In this document: piece by piece, positions 1 through 10,010 of the stretch
How positions within the stretch are numbered: the stretch's first letter is position 1
How the letters are laid out: every line of letters starts with the position of its first letter
Source: Mantis religiosa
Lineage: Eukaryota > Arthropoda > Insecta > Mantodea > Mantidae
NCBI GenBank assembly: GCA_030765055.1
Contig: CM060947.1
Location: 266,309,992-266,373,991 of the forward strand
Length of the DNA stretch: 64,000 nucleotides
Reading direction: 5' to 3'
Notes under the pieces: model-generated
The model's database searches: none
What the model saw: the letters and a program-made list of their open reading frames with translations, nothing else
Told to the model about the DNA's origin: nothing
Made by a program: the position numbers and the translations under genes

Positions 1-234
1 TCCGGATGTTTACGTCCTCCAACGTTAAGTCATATCGGACGTTGAATGGAATGGGTGAAATGATGCACAAGTGAGCCCAGGGTCCATAGAGCTTAGTTAC
101 CCGACATTCATCTTTCAGGATAAGGGAAAACCCTGATAAAAACCTTATGCAGGTAACTCACCCACACCGAGATTCGAACTCGGGGCCTCTTGAACGTGAT
201 TGAGACATGCTACCCCCACGCTTCCAAGGCGGGC
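1..234 (-). mobile_element. tRNA-derived SINE, family V (copy 1, cut by window edge)
   Basis: On the minus strand it starts with gcccgccttgg and a pol III A-box-like segment, then a B-box-like segment (ccgagttcgaatctcgg), then an AT-richer body with ttatcctgaaagatgaatgt and a tail ending near tccaacg...gtaaa. The head resembles tRNA-Val(CAC) (gcctcacgttcaagaggtcc); the parent tRNA is an inference. At least five more copies lie in this window. The tail runs to the window start, so no target-site duplication can be scored. Confidence 0.85.
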
Positions 235-241
235 ATAGAAC

Positions 242-391
242 CTGTGGCATTAACTGTATAACTTCTGTATCAAAATCATTATTATTAATATGTTTACATT
301 CTTTATTAAATTCTTCTTTATTCAGGGGCATATTTATTAAGCTATAAATCAGCCTATTATAAACAGCAAATTTATGTGAAAAGGGGTTAAA
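242..391 (-). pseudogene. Penelope-like retroelement fragment (linker region)
   Basis: A minus-strand frame contains HKFAVYNRLIYSLINMPL followed by NKEEFNKE and a DTEVIQLM end. This matches the linker between reverse transcriptase and GIY-YIG endonuclease in Penelope-like elements (pattern HxxxHKxAxFxxxIxRLxxxPL...E...IA..NG). Only about 50 residues remain, and the SINE at 1-234 abuts the C-terminal side. No RT or GIY-YIG motif is visible. The family call rests on one motif. Confidence 0.45.
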
Positions 392-1021
392 ATAAGAAGT
401 TTTCAAAGCCTTTAAATAGCTGCAGAGCATAACTAACTTAAATTTATAATAAAACTTAGAGGAATGCAAAGATATTAGTATATTTTATAACAGAACAGTT
501 ATACTAAGTAAAAACAGTTGACGGTTGTCGAAGAAAAACAATTTTCAAGTACGCTGTCAGTAAAATTAAAACTCGCGCAGTTTCAAAACATGTCCGTAAT
601 GTAAAGAAAAACAGCCCGGGGAAAATTATTTGCCAGGACGGTAATGTGTCCCTGGGGTGAAGGACATTTACAACTTGGTGGGTTTGCAGGCCTGCCGCGG
701 CGTTACTTTGCATTAATTACTTTTTATATTCGTTAGAGCTTCCATTTTATCATTGGTATGGAGTCCCCTAGGGAACGAAATTCTAGGTAACTGAACATAT
801 TTATTCGCTTCATCAAATGCAATACCAACTTCTGCAAAATATTGCTTAACGATAATGACCAACATGAGATAAAACGAATGAAAGTAGTTTTTGAAAGTTC
901 TGTGTTTACATTGAATAGTTAGAAACAATTGAACCCCACTGATTTTTACTTTCTTACTTATAGATAGTAGGCGAACAACTGTATTTACTTCAAAAACTGT
1001 ATAACAAGTTTCTACTGTTAT
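392..1021. other. No gene recognised
   Basis: AT-rich DNA with short open frames that match nothing I know. It contains an isolated GC-richer patch near 610-710. Confidence 0.5.
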
Positions 1022-1033
1022 ATAAGAGGCGTG

Positions 1034-1272
1034 CCCGCCTCGGTAGCGTGGTGGTAGCATGTCTGCCTCACGTTCAAGACGTCCCTAGGTCGAAACTCGG
1101 TCAGGGTGAGTTACTGGGATAAGGTTTTTCCGGGGGTTTTCCTTATCCTGAAAGACGAATGTCGGGTAACTCTAAGCTCTATAGACCCTGCGCTCATTTC
1201 AGCATCATTTCACGCATTCCATCCATCGTCCGATATCACTTACCTTTGGTGAACGTAAATTACAACAACAAA
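1034..1272 (+). mobile_element. SINE family V (copy 2) with 12-bp target duplication
   Basis: Complete copy. It has cccgcctcggtagcgtgg (A-box region), gtctgcctcacgttcaag, a B-box relic ggtcgaaactcgg, and the body ttatcctgaaagacgaatgt through tcgtccgatatcactt to a gtaaattacaacaac tail. The flanks are a perfect direct repeat, ataagaggcgtg, at 1022-1033 and 1273-1284. The right-hand duplicate is also the start of the mariner at 1275, so this SINE landed in the mariner's terminal repeat. Confidence 0.92.
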
Positions 1273-1682
1273 ATAAGAGGCGTGTCCGAAAAATAAGGTG
1301 TCCAAAGCACTGGAGCCGTGAGGAACGCTATTACGCGAGATCCGGCAACACTGGACAGTAGTTTCGTTTCACCCCTTCAAATCCCGACTACAACAAACCC
1401 GTTGACACCAGTAACCTTAGCTGGACAGTCGTTTGAGATGGAGCTTCCTATCACTTCCGGTGCGAGTTGCGTGTAGTGATCCGTTTTTTGAGTGCCAAGT
1501 GTGCCCCACTGAAATTCATCGTCACTTATGCGAAGTCTATGAGTCACAGTGTGTGGACGTCAAAAACGTGCAAAAGTGGGACAGAGTTCAAGGTACAGTG
1601 CAAGAGTACAGGCGTCCATGACGATCAGCGTTCTGGTCGGCCTTTGGTTTCAGCCGAAACAATTGCAAAAGTGGAGCGAGAA

Positions 1683-1683
<1 letters not shown>

Positions 1684-1768
<85 letters not shown>
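1684..1768. repeat. (TG)n microsatellite
   Basis: About 42 TG units without visible interruption. It starts right after the mariner target duplication and ends at family G. The long VCVCV and THTHT open frames across it are artefacts. Confidence 0.98.
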
Positions 1769-1770
<2 letters not shown>

Positions 1771-2303
1771 CCTGTAGGGGAAGGGATCCGTCCCCTTCAG
1801 CTGCCGTGGTGCGGGCGCTGCGGACCCTTAGCACTCGTGGTACCTCTGACGCTACTAGAGGAACCTCGGGCCGAACATCTGAGCCCCTCCTTCGGAAGTT
1901 GTTCGGATTTGGATGGTCTCGAGGGGGCAGTGGTTCCCGATACCCGTGGAAATCGGGTACGTCTAAGGACGGGGTTGAGGGAAGCCATTAATTCTCCCGG
2001 GTACTAGCCTGCAAAGTTAGTAGAAGGTGTGCTAGATCAGCAGGCGGCCCCACCGAGGTCATATCGGTAGCCTTCACCTTTGGTGTTGGTGCGCGTAAGT
2101 GGCGTGCCACTTCCATCCCTTCTTGTGTCCTAGGACCTGATGGGGGGGCCCTTGTTTGTAACCCAGGTCTTAGCCTATGGAGAGCCCCACGGAGGACGCC
2201 GAGCGCCCTTTAGGACAACTCGGTTAACTCCCTGGTTGAAAGAGACCCGGGTCTTGTTCCTACGGGTTCAAAACTAATGGAAATAGAACCTCTGGACTCA
2301 AAC
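1769..2303 (+). mobile_element. GC-rich retroposon, family G (copy 1)
   Basis: About 535 bp, clearly richer in GC than its surroundings. It runs from cctgtaggggaaggg through cttcagctgccgtggtgcgg, gaggtcatatcggtagcctt and ggaggacgccgagcgccctt to aacctctggactcaa. Four other copies occur in this window. It lies inside TG-repeat DNA (tgtgtgtgtgta on both sides), as expected for insertion into the SINE E tail. No coding frame is conserved between copies and no tRNA-like A/B boxes are evident, so the class is unknown. Confidence 0.8.
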
Positions 2304-2652
2304 TGTGTGTGTGTAGTGTTTAACGCCCGCTTTTACTACATACGGCACCCCAGGCGGTGACACTGCTAATACATGAGATGAAGATGGAGCACGGGTGGAA
2401 TGAGATGGCGGGGGAAACCGGAGATCCCGGAGAAAACCCGCCCCAGCGCCGTGTTGTCCACCACAAATCTCACTTTGCGGTCGCCTGGGATCGAACCCGG
2501 GCCGCCTTGGTGAGAGCCAAGCGGTCTAACCACTGAGCCACGGCGCGGCGACGTGGAGCAAGAAGTGCTTAAAGATCGGCGTGTGACAGCTGGCAAGGTG
2601 TGCGAACTTATCCCTGAAGTCCAGGAATTTTGAGATGCGTTAAACATTCATA

Positions 2653-2954
2653 AACTTAACTTCTATATTGCGGTTTCATCAGCCAAAGAAATTCTTAATA
2701 GTAGCAAGCTACCGTGGAATATGTACGTATGTTTACAAACTGCTACAGCAGGCGTCACGCTGTGTCACCTACCTGCGAAATTCAATAGTGTGAGGCACTA
2801 AATATATAAATTCCGTTATAGTCGTCCATAATAAGCTGGTAGAGGTATGTAACTTATGCCTTCAAAGGGCAGTTAATGTTAGACTGAGGATGGAAGCATT
2901 AAATGATAAACAGAACAGAAAACAAACAGAATTGTAGATAAATTAACACTTATG
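2653..2954. other. No gene recognised
   Basis: AT-rich sequence between the mariner remnant and the next family G copy. The start may hold decayed mariner sequence. Confidence 0.4.
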
Positions 2955-3127
2955 TGCAGAGGTTTTACTCCCATTAGTCCTGGACACGTAGGACAAAGGA
3001 CCCAGGCCTACTTCTACCCGGGAGTGATGGATACCTAGGCGCTCTTTCCATAGGGCAATACCTTGAGTCTAAAGAGGCCCCCCCCCTTCGCTGAGCACAA
3101 CGTCAAGATGGGATGGAAGTGGATACT

Positions 3128-4122
3128 GAAACCGCAGTCAGTATCAGACAGCGATTAGGAGAAAACGAATTTTCAGAAATCTCGATACTGAAGAAAGAGA
3201 TATTAATTAACAAAAATGCTTTGATAAACCTATATATATATAAAGAAATCTTATTATATTAATATAAAATTAGAATGGTTAGGATGATGAATAAAATAAC
3301 GGTTTAGTTAAAGAATGAGGAAGAAAGAACATAATTTAATATAGAAAGGCATGTCAGCATCAAGGGAAGATATAGAAAATACTCTGGTAAAATCTACACG
3401 CTGTAAGCGACAGGAAAGAGGACCTTTGTGTCAGAAAGGGTTGAACGTCTTAGAACTATAGAGAGCTTGTACCAAGGAATGCATGGAGACAAAAAGGCTT
3501 TCAGGGTGCGATAAGGCATGAAGGCCAGTTACAAGAGCCCAGGGTAGGGGTGTCCGAACTCAGGGTAGGCGTTAAGTAAATGAGTTAAATGAGTTTTGGA
3601 AATCAATGAAAAATAAATCGAAATAAATCAGAAACCAATAATAAAGTCAGATTTGAAAAATGGAGAGAAGGTGATAATTGAGAGTGGGGAGCAGAATTAG
3701 GTTCGAACTTAATCGCGAAGTCGAGGAAACTTACTTGCTAGATCATATTTGAAGAAGTCAGACGTGTCGGTCAGGAGAAGAAGATGTAATATCTTATTAA
3801 AACGTACTTGAAAAATTAATACTTCGAGGAGAGAGACGCGTCGTTCAGGAGAAGAAGATGTAATACGTTGATAGAATTTAATTGGAAGTGGTCACCGTTG
3901 CAACTCAGTCTTAATGTAACAAACATACTACAAGTGAATTAAACAAAATTTCAAAGTGATCTGAGAATGATTGATTCCACTGGTCAACCAAAATCTAGAA
4001 ACCCATTTTCCTATAACCATTCACCTGAGAAGAGAACCCATAGCTCCAAATTTCAACAAAAAGAACCCAAACAATTTAAGTAATATGCGGTTTTGCAACA
4101 TAATGGCACTGGATTATGCCGC
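3128..4122. mobile_element. Unidentified ~1-kb insertion inside family G
   Basis: AT-rich, no recognisable coding sequence. Its edges are defined only by the interruption of family G. The triplet ata is present at both edges (3125-3127 and about 4123-4125), so the target duplication would be only 2-3 bp. It contains an imperfect direct duplication of about 60 bp around tcaggagaagaagatgtaat at about 3772 and 3850. No terminal inverted repeat was found by eye. It could be an unknown non-autonomous element. Confidence 0.45.
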
Positions 4123-4429
4123 AATACGCCACTTACTCGCGTCAACCCCGCAGGGAAGACTACCGAAAATCTCGGTGGGGCCGCCTGCTGATCTAGCACA
4201 CCTTCTACTAGCTCTGCAGGCTAGTACCCGGGACTTATTAGGCAAGCCTTTACCCCCTCCGGGTGGCCGTAGCCTGGCCTCAGGTACCCAATTCCCCGTG
4301 GGTGTCGGGAAAACACTGTCCCCTCGAGTCCAACCCAATCCAAACAGCTCCCCTATGGGAGGGGCTCCGCAGTGCGGCCCGAGGTTCCTCTGCTAACGTC
4401 AGAGGTGAAGTCTGTTTAGTTAACTCATG

Positions 4430-5032
4430 TGCAGTCGGCCGCTGCCTTTGACGAATCCTTATAATCGTTTTACAACCCTAGCACGCCTCCTCGCATATCT
4501 TTCTGCAAGGTTGCCACCTTTCTCGATACGTTCTGGGTATCGTACGAGGTTTCGTCTAAATAAATTATCTTATGTCCATTACTGCAAAACTTTCTTAGTT
4601 TTGACGATATATATCGTCAAGCTACAATTCTACTGCATTCCATCATAACTCTTATCTTATTCAAAGTGCGGTATTTGAAACCCAGCTCCTTTAGGAGACC
4701 GCGCAAAGTGCAGTGTCCGTAAGGAAAATCACAAATTTCTTGCAAATGTGCAACCAATTCGTCAAAGGTGGGCGCTCTCCCTTTTGCATAGAATCTATAA
4801 ATTTCTCGACGAATTAAATCGCATGTGAAATTATCTACTTTAGAGAAACGTTTCCTTTTGTTTTCACAATTGATCGGCGTCTTTGGTATTCCTTTCCTTA
4901 CAATATTTCTTACTGTATTTCTGTGAATATCCATAATTTATCATCAGATTCATTGCATGACCTCTTACCAAGATTATTTGTCAGCAAATATTTATATATG
5001 TTCAAAACAAGCGCTTGAATTTGCTTAGAAAC
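4430..5032 (-). pseudogene. IS630/Tc1-like (DDE_3) transposase pseudogene
   Basis: Read on the minus strand: VSKQIQALVLNIYKYLLTNN (from about 5032), then after a frame change HRNTVRNIVRKGIPKTP, KRKRFSKVDNFTCDLIRR, CDFPYGHCTLRGLLKELGFK and NKIRVMMECSRIVA (4934-4617). A further shifted frame has KIIYLDET (about 4580-4560), the first catalytic Asp of a DDE_3 domain. The order (HTH, linker, CDLIRR.vy..y, GFKY, YLDET) is that of Tc1/IS630-type transposases common in insects. At least two frameshifts and a stop break it, and the C-terminal DDE half is missing. It lies in the 4407-5416 insertion within family G; terminal repeats were not resolved. Confidence 0.7.
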
Positions 5033-5490
5033 AGTTCCCGTTATAACTTTGTTTTTGATGCTTTTCCAGTAACATAACTTGGCCCAGTTATTCACACTAT
5101 TGTCTTCACTTTGATTATTTTCACGTGACTGAAAGTTATCTACTACTTCATTTGCATTTACCACTGCATTTACCACTGCCACGATCTCCACATCGTGACA
5201 CACAACGTATTTCTGCACGTAATGAAACAGATCAACCGGAAGTTGGAACTTTGGCAACTGAGACTCCACGTGGAGTAGACATGAGACTGTCACTTCGAGA
5301 AAATCAGGGTTGCTATTGGTCCTCAACGGCAGTGTTCTATTTCTGAAGTGTGGAGGTAGATTTATGACGGTCATTAGTGGGCGGCAGGCTCAAGTTCCTT
5401 TGACTCCGAATTGCACACGCGGGTGCTAAGTTTTCGCAGCCCCCGCACCTCGGCAGCTGAAGGGGAGGGATCCCGACCCCTACGGGGAAT

Positions 5491-6055
5491 AAACAGAACT
5501 AAATGGCTTACACGAGACGAGCATTTTACTTCACGTGTTTGATAATACTAAATAAGGCACTTGTAACTGAATAGGGAGCTGTTGATATTTATAGTAAGTT
5601 TTTGAAAGTATTGTACAATTGAGACATAACAAAATGCTCTGAAGGTGAACAAATAAATATTATAATTGGTGTAACTCATTTTACAATTAATATTTCTAAT
5701 GAAACTAAATTAATCGTGCATTCGTTGAACTCCCTTCAGCTCTTCCATCCATAAAAACTATATCCGTCATTTCGACGTTCGTATAGCGCTCCATATTGCT
5801 TGGATTTGCTATCTCAGTACACGCAAAATCCTCTCTGTTAGGACGGAATGTGTAGAGCAACCTTCAACTGTCCGAGTTATTAGTCGACTTTTTCACAAGT
5901 AACTGTCATTTGTCCCGTTACCTGAAAGCTAGGCTAGGGTCACTAATAAAGACCAAGGAGTAATGCATTTGTTTTCGTGGCCAGTGCGTCCCCATAACTT
6001 TTCAAGTTCGGACACTAGTGGTTCCTGCGCTGCCTAATCACAAAGTAATGTAATA
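5491..6055. other. No gene recognised
   Basis: AT-rich, no coding frame or repeat shared with the rest of the window that I could see. Confidence 0.4.
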
Positions 6056-6059
6056 TTTA

Positions 6060-6081
6060 ATCATCATCATCATCATCATCA
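6060..6081. repeat. (ATC)n microsatellite at LINE 3' end
   Basis: Seven ATC units; on the minus strand this is (GAT)n directly after the LINE 3' region. Short simple repeats at the 3' terminus are typical of RTE-type LINEs. Confidence 0.9.
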
Positions 6082-6089
6082 CGGTATAA

Positions 6090-6948
6090 GCCTTGTGGCC
6101 TGTTCCGGCTTCAAGGAAATTGATCGGACCATCTCATTTGTGGCCTGCCAACATTTCTTCTACCTACAGGTTTATACATGTATACTATTTGTGGTGTACG
6201 GTCTTCGATCATTCTCTGCACATGATCTTGCCATTTTTGCCTGTATGCAATGATTGTTTCATTTAGACTCTGAATTTCCAATTCTCTTCTAATATCTTTG
6301 TTTCCTTTCTTGTCTATGAATCTATAAGCTGCCACCTGTCTCAGAAATTTCATCGCAGCAGCCTCCACATTCTTCTGTTCTGAGGCAGTCAAGACCCAGT
6401 TTTCAGCAGGGTTGGGATCGCCATTATTTTATACAGTTTTAACAAAGTTTGACGATTATAATTTTTAAAAGTTCTTTTTATTGTGCCACATATTGTTTGG
6501 AATTTGTTTATTTTGTTTTGTATATCTCTATTACTGATATATGACACAATATAGCCGAAATAATTAAAATAACTTTGTAGTTGGATGGGTTTATCATTTA
6601 TACAAATTTTTGCTCTCAAATGGTTCGTTCCTATAAAAGCCATTATTTTTTTTTCATATGAAATTTCAAGATTATATTCGCTTGTAATATTATTTAATTC
6701 ATGTATGGCTCTTTGTAAGTTATCTTCCGCCTCTGCAATTAACATCTGGTCATCAGCAAACAGCAATGTGTCAACATTTCTCCCCTTTATTTTTAAATGT
6801 GTTCTGAGCATAGTTTGCCATCGTACAACTGCGTCATTAATATATATTAAATAGGGTAGGTGACAATGGACACCCCTGTCTTAGTCCTAAATTAATCTCT
6901 ACTAGGTTATCTTTTTCTATGGATTTCTCCAATTTAAATTTTGTATTT
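6090..6948 (-). pseudogene. RTE-type LINE reverse transcriptase, 3' part
   Basis: Minus strand, from about 6945: a degraded LRQGCPLSPTLFNIY motif, INDAVVRWQTMLRTHLKIKG, then the catalytic LLFADDQMLIAEAEDNLQ (about 6770-6710), a thumb region, YKIMAIPTLL, AAAMKFLRQVAAYRF and a C-terminal RQKWQDHVQRMIEDRTPQ...GRRNVGRPQMRW. The final motifs are those of RTE-like endonuclease/reverse transcriptase LINEs. At least two frame breaks occur (near 6890 and 6400). The upstream palm part is at 8358-8500, separated by the hAT element at 6955-8351. Confidence 0.75.
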
Positions 6949-6954
6949 ATATAC

Positions 6955-8351
6955 TAGGGACGGCTGGTAGCTCTGAAAGTCGGTGGTTCACAAATTTATC
7001 CATGCAATTTAAGATTTTTAAAGTAACAAACTGTTGTTTAAGCCTACCACTATAGACTGCTGTATACACAAGTTAACGGTAATTCACAGCGTATAACACA
7101 ACATGCGTATTTCAGAAACACTCTACAGCATAACACTCTTCTACTTATGCAGCTAAAAATGGACTTGATATCTCTTCATGGCAGACTTCAAGTGTACATT
7201 GCAAGATTTATTTCTAGATTGTCTTGGAGGTCCCCTTAAGCACTGTAGCATTCTCCAGATAGGTTCTTCAGAACACAGTCTAGCTCTGCATTGAAGTTTA
7301 TCAGTCCTCGAAAAATACCAGGACTGCTTGACGTAGCTGAATCATTGTGTCCTCGTAGAGCTAACTCAAAGGCTCCACAAAACCTAATGCAGTTAACAAT
7401 AATGTTTAAAACATACCTATTTTGAGCCACTTTCTGGCTGTGTTCTTCAATTGTTCTCCGATATGCACTGTCCGTCTGCTTTGCTATATTTACATTGCCA
7501 AGCATAACAAAACTGTGTTTTTCATGTGCAGTTTTTAAGTTACGTGTTTTTAGGCGACCATGAAGATGCTGCAAAGCATTCACGTCATGTTTTGTCCACG
7601 GATCTTCACCGCCAAACAGAACGCAAGGAAAGCAAAACAGGCTATTTTTAATATTACAACCACACATCAAATTATATTTCTCATATACATTGTTGTTAAA
7701 GTTCCTGTTCAAATATCTTGTTTTTGTTTTGACTACCTATGTGATTTGTATATTTGGCGTGGGACTTCCAAGTCCCTTATTTTCGGTTTTTTCTTCTAAG
7801 CTCATATTTAAAAAGGATGTGCTAATAGACGCTTTTTGGAATTCATTGTTTCTCCTTATATAACACAATATACTTGTATTTAAATAAATCACTCTTATTC
7901 ACTACTCAAAGCACAACACAGCTAACAAAACACTGCACAAAACATGTGGCTATGCTCTGGTAGGTAATAGTAATCTGTGGTAATATTTGACCGATGCGAA
8001 CATTTAATATGAGAATAATAGGTGGCGCTGAAAACAGAAGGAGAAAGCTTGGCATTCACTATTCTCTGGCTGCTAGGTTAACCAACCTTATGCAGCCATA
8101 AGCCCCACCCTTCCCCCCTACTTGCCTCGGCACGCCATAGGTTCATCCTGTCCTATACCTTCCCATTGTATATCAGTGGTTTGTAACTGAGAGTGAACTA
8201 CTTGGCACCTGCAAACAATACAGCGCGTTGAGGGCCACTGCACTAGACAAGGTCGAACTGAACGCCAAATGGAACATGCCCTTGCATTAAAGGGAGACCC
8301 AGCATTTTGGTTGTAGCGCAAACATGCTACCCCATTGAGAAGCCGCCCCTG
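6955..8351 (-). mobile_element. Defective hAT transposon inserted in the LINE
   Basis: Left end tagggacggctgg (6955) is the inverted counterpart of the right end (agccgcccctg, ending 8351; reverse complement caggggcggct). The TIR form CAGGGGCGGCTT is typical of ZMYM1-type hATs. The flanks are atatac on both sides (6949-6954 and 8352-8357); a full 8-bp duplication is not exact. The LINE frame stops on one side and resumes on the other. The inside holds a transposase fragment (7236-7712) and non-coding DNA. Confidence 0.75.
7236..7712 (-). pseudogene. hAT transposase fragment (DUF4371 / ZMYM1-like)
   Basis: 158 residues in one frame. The N-terminal part has a TTF/BED-type zinc-binding segment (LMCGCNIKNSLFCFPCVLF, GEDPWTKHDVNALQHLHGR). 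The C-terminal part starts the DUF4371 domain, with CIRFCGAFELALRGHNDS and PGIFRGLINFNAELD. Intact relatives have roughly 600-800 residues with a dimerisation domain at the end; those parts are absent. The start Met is not certain because coding similarity may begin upstream. It once moved the element whose TIRs bracket it. Confidence 0.78.
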
Positions 8352-8357
8352 ATATAC

Positions 8358-8500
8358 ACATACTTTGTACTGTTTCTACTAAATGTTGAGGAAATCCATT
8401 TTTAATCATTATTTCCAATAGCAGATTTCTTTTTACTTTATCAAAAGCTTTTACATAGTCTATAAAATCTAGATTATATTCTCGACGTTTATCCATAATC
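8358..8500 (-). pseudogene. RTE-type LINE, upstream palm fragment
   Basis: Encodes MDKRREYNLDFIDYVKAFDK then VKRNLLLEIMIKNGFPQHLV and ETVQSMC. FIDYVKAFD is motif A, with the first catalytic Asp. In an intact LINE it would run into the LRQGCPLSP motif now found at about 6890, past the hAT insertion. No 5' endonuclease is present, so the LINE copy is 5'-truncated here. Confidence 0.75.
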
Positions 8501-8509
8501 TGTGTTTGT

Positions 8510-9630
8510 AATATTTAATGTTGGATAAAATTATACCTAACTGAGCTTCGAAGCTGTGACGCCGAAATTTGGACTAGTCAAGTTATAAGCCACGAAACTG
8601 TTATATTCCGTGTCGTTTTGGAACAACCTGTATAACATTACTGCTTAAAAATCTTGGCGTCATTATTTGAGATCATAGCCCTCCAAAGTCACAAAACAAA
8701 TGAGTATCCAGTATACACTTGTGAAGTAATCCTGCACGGGTCCATCTGGTATTCATTTGTGAAGAGATAAGCAATCTTCTCCATGCCAAACTTATTTAAA
8801 TGGAATCTGAAATCCAATAGAGGGATTGTCGAATGAGAAGGGATGTAAATAAAGTTGTTTCTGCCTGCACCCTTAAATTAATCAGTACGCTGCTCTCTCA
8901 GATTTCGCCTTTTAATTAGCCGAGTCGAGTGAAATTCAAATAGGTTTATAATTTGTTTATACGCATAAAAAAGGAGTGCTCGGTGTGTTCGTAGCTTGAC
9001 AATTACCGCCGTTAATTGCCTGCCTGTTTAAAACCAGGATGACATACAGCTCTTTTGAAGTGCAGTTCTTTACCGCAATGGTTTAGTTACGCGATTATGT
9101 GGCGCCACTCTCAGCTAGTATGGGCGATATTCGACTGTTTCTGGTTTCTGTACTGCAGTAACCGAGCGGTAGCAGCGAGAAATGTTTCCGAAGGTGGAGA
9201 ATGTGTACTCTGTGAACCTTGAAGGCCCGTTGAGGGTCTGTGCGACACCAATTGTTGCCTGCACTGGACGCTGTTGTAGAGCTTTGATCTGGAAATAACA
9301 GGGACCCCGGTCTCTACACATCGCGACTCCTAAAACGACGTACCTATCTGTCTAACTTAAACCTACTAATATTAACAGGGAAAGTTTGTATATACGATAC
9401 AAAAATTCAATAACAAGAGAGATAAACACCTTACGGCTCAAAAAACTAACCCCAAATTTTACATTACCATAAACTTCTCTACACTTATACAAACTATTCA
9501 TACAAAAACTCAATCTTGTACTAAGGTAATTAAAAAATAGCGATGAACATAACGCGGGGCTACTCGTGGCTGTTCTATCGCTCTTAGCCAATACGGTGCC
9601 TACAACGTTGTACAGTTAAGCATTCATACT
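8510..9630. other. No gene recognised
   Basis: About 1.1 kb with only short frames (minus strand 9115-9321 and 9352-9591) that I cannot assign. No repeat shared with other parts of the window was seen. Confidence 0.4.
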
Positions 9631-9636
9631 GTCTCC

Positions 9637-9869
9637 TTTTTTGTTTTCGTAATTTACGCCCTCCAACGTTAAGTCAAATCGGACGTTGAATGGATGGGGT
9701 GAAATGATGCTCAAATGAGCACAGGGTCCATAGAGCTTAGAGTTATCCGACATTTGTCCTTCAGGATAAGGGGAAACCCCGGCAAAAACCTTATCTAGGT
9801 AAGTCACCATGATCGAGATTCGAACTCGGGACTTCCTGAACGTGAGGCAGACACGCTACCGAGGCGGGC
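9637..9869 (-). mobile_element. SINE family V (copy 3)
   Basis: Minus-strand copy: the head (ggcccgcctcggtagcgtgt) ends at 9869, the B-box is cgagttcgaatctcg, the tail ends in gtaaattacgaaaacaaaaa. A weak duplication may be present (tgtctcc at 9630-9636, tttctcc at 9871-9877). Confidence 0.88.
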
Positions 9870-10010
9870 CTTTCTCCATTTGCAGAACCATACGGTTGAT
9901 TACTTTGCACGCTATAAAAATACTAATTAAAGAATTATTTTCTTTTTCCCATGTTACAGAGCTATTTTTACTGAGGATTACTGTCCAAATCCCATGTCTG
10001 TAGCACATCT

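Larger units (their letters stand above)
1683..2552 (-). mobile_element. tRNA-derived SINE, family E (copy 1), interrupted by family G
   Basis: The body lies at 2304-2552 on the minus strand. It has a tRNA-Glu-like head (gctcagtggttagaccgctt, ctctcaccaaggcggcc, B-box gggttcgatccc), a ggtggacaacacggcgctgg body and a tttactacatacgg/gcgggcgttaaacactacac end. The lower part (1684-1768) is a long TG repeat that I read as the SINE's own AC-rich tail. The whole unit sits between 12-bp duplications of mariner sequence (1671-1682, 2553-2564, one mismatch). Family G at 1769-2303 is inserted in the tail. Confidence 0.75.
1275..2640 (+). pseudogene. mariner transposase pseudogene, split by nested retroposons
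   Basis: The TIR-like start gaggcgtgtccgaaaaa lies at about 1276. The readable N-terminal DNA-binding region (about 1437-1682) includes VVIRFLSAKCAP, a DDQRSGRP linker motif (HDDQRSGRPLVSAETIAKVE) and ends in a frame interrupted at 1682. The same protein resumes at 2553 with EQEVLKDRRVTAGKVCELIPEV, the usual start of the second helix-turn-helix. The break is bounded by the duplication gtggagcgagaa (1671-1682) and gtggagcaagaa (2553-2564). No DDE catalytic part follows. Function would have been cut-and-paste transposition; this copy is dead. Confidence 0.8.
2955..5490 (-). mobile_element. Family G retroposon (copy 2) in three pieces around two insertions
   Basis: Three collinear minus-strand pieces make one element: 2955-3127 (3' part), 4123-4406 (middle) and 5417-5490 (5' end). 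At the first break, ggatggaagtggata stops at 3127 and the expected next bases, tacgccactta, resume at about 4123. At the second, ttcctctgctaacgtcagaggt stops at 4406 and cacgcgggtgctaag resumes at about 5417. In copies without these insertions the flanks are contiguous. Confidence 0.75.

Noticed and set aside
1433..1991. 174-codon plus-strand frame with poly-CV tract
   Set aside because: Runs from mariner sequence through a TG microsatellite into family G; a chance composite.
9352..9591. 79-codon minus-strand frame that looked vaguely familiar as insect repeat protein
   Set aside because: No motif, no second copy in the window; recognition too weak to report as a feature.
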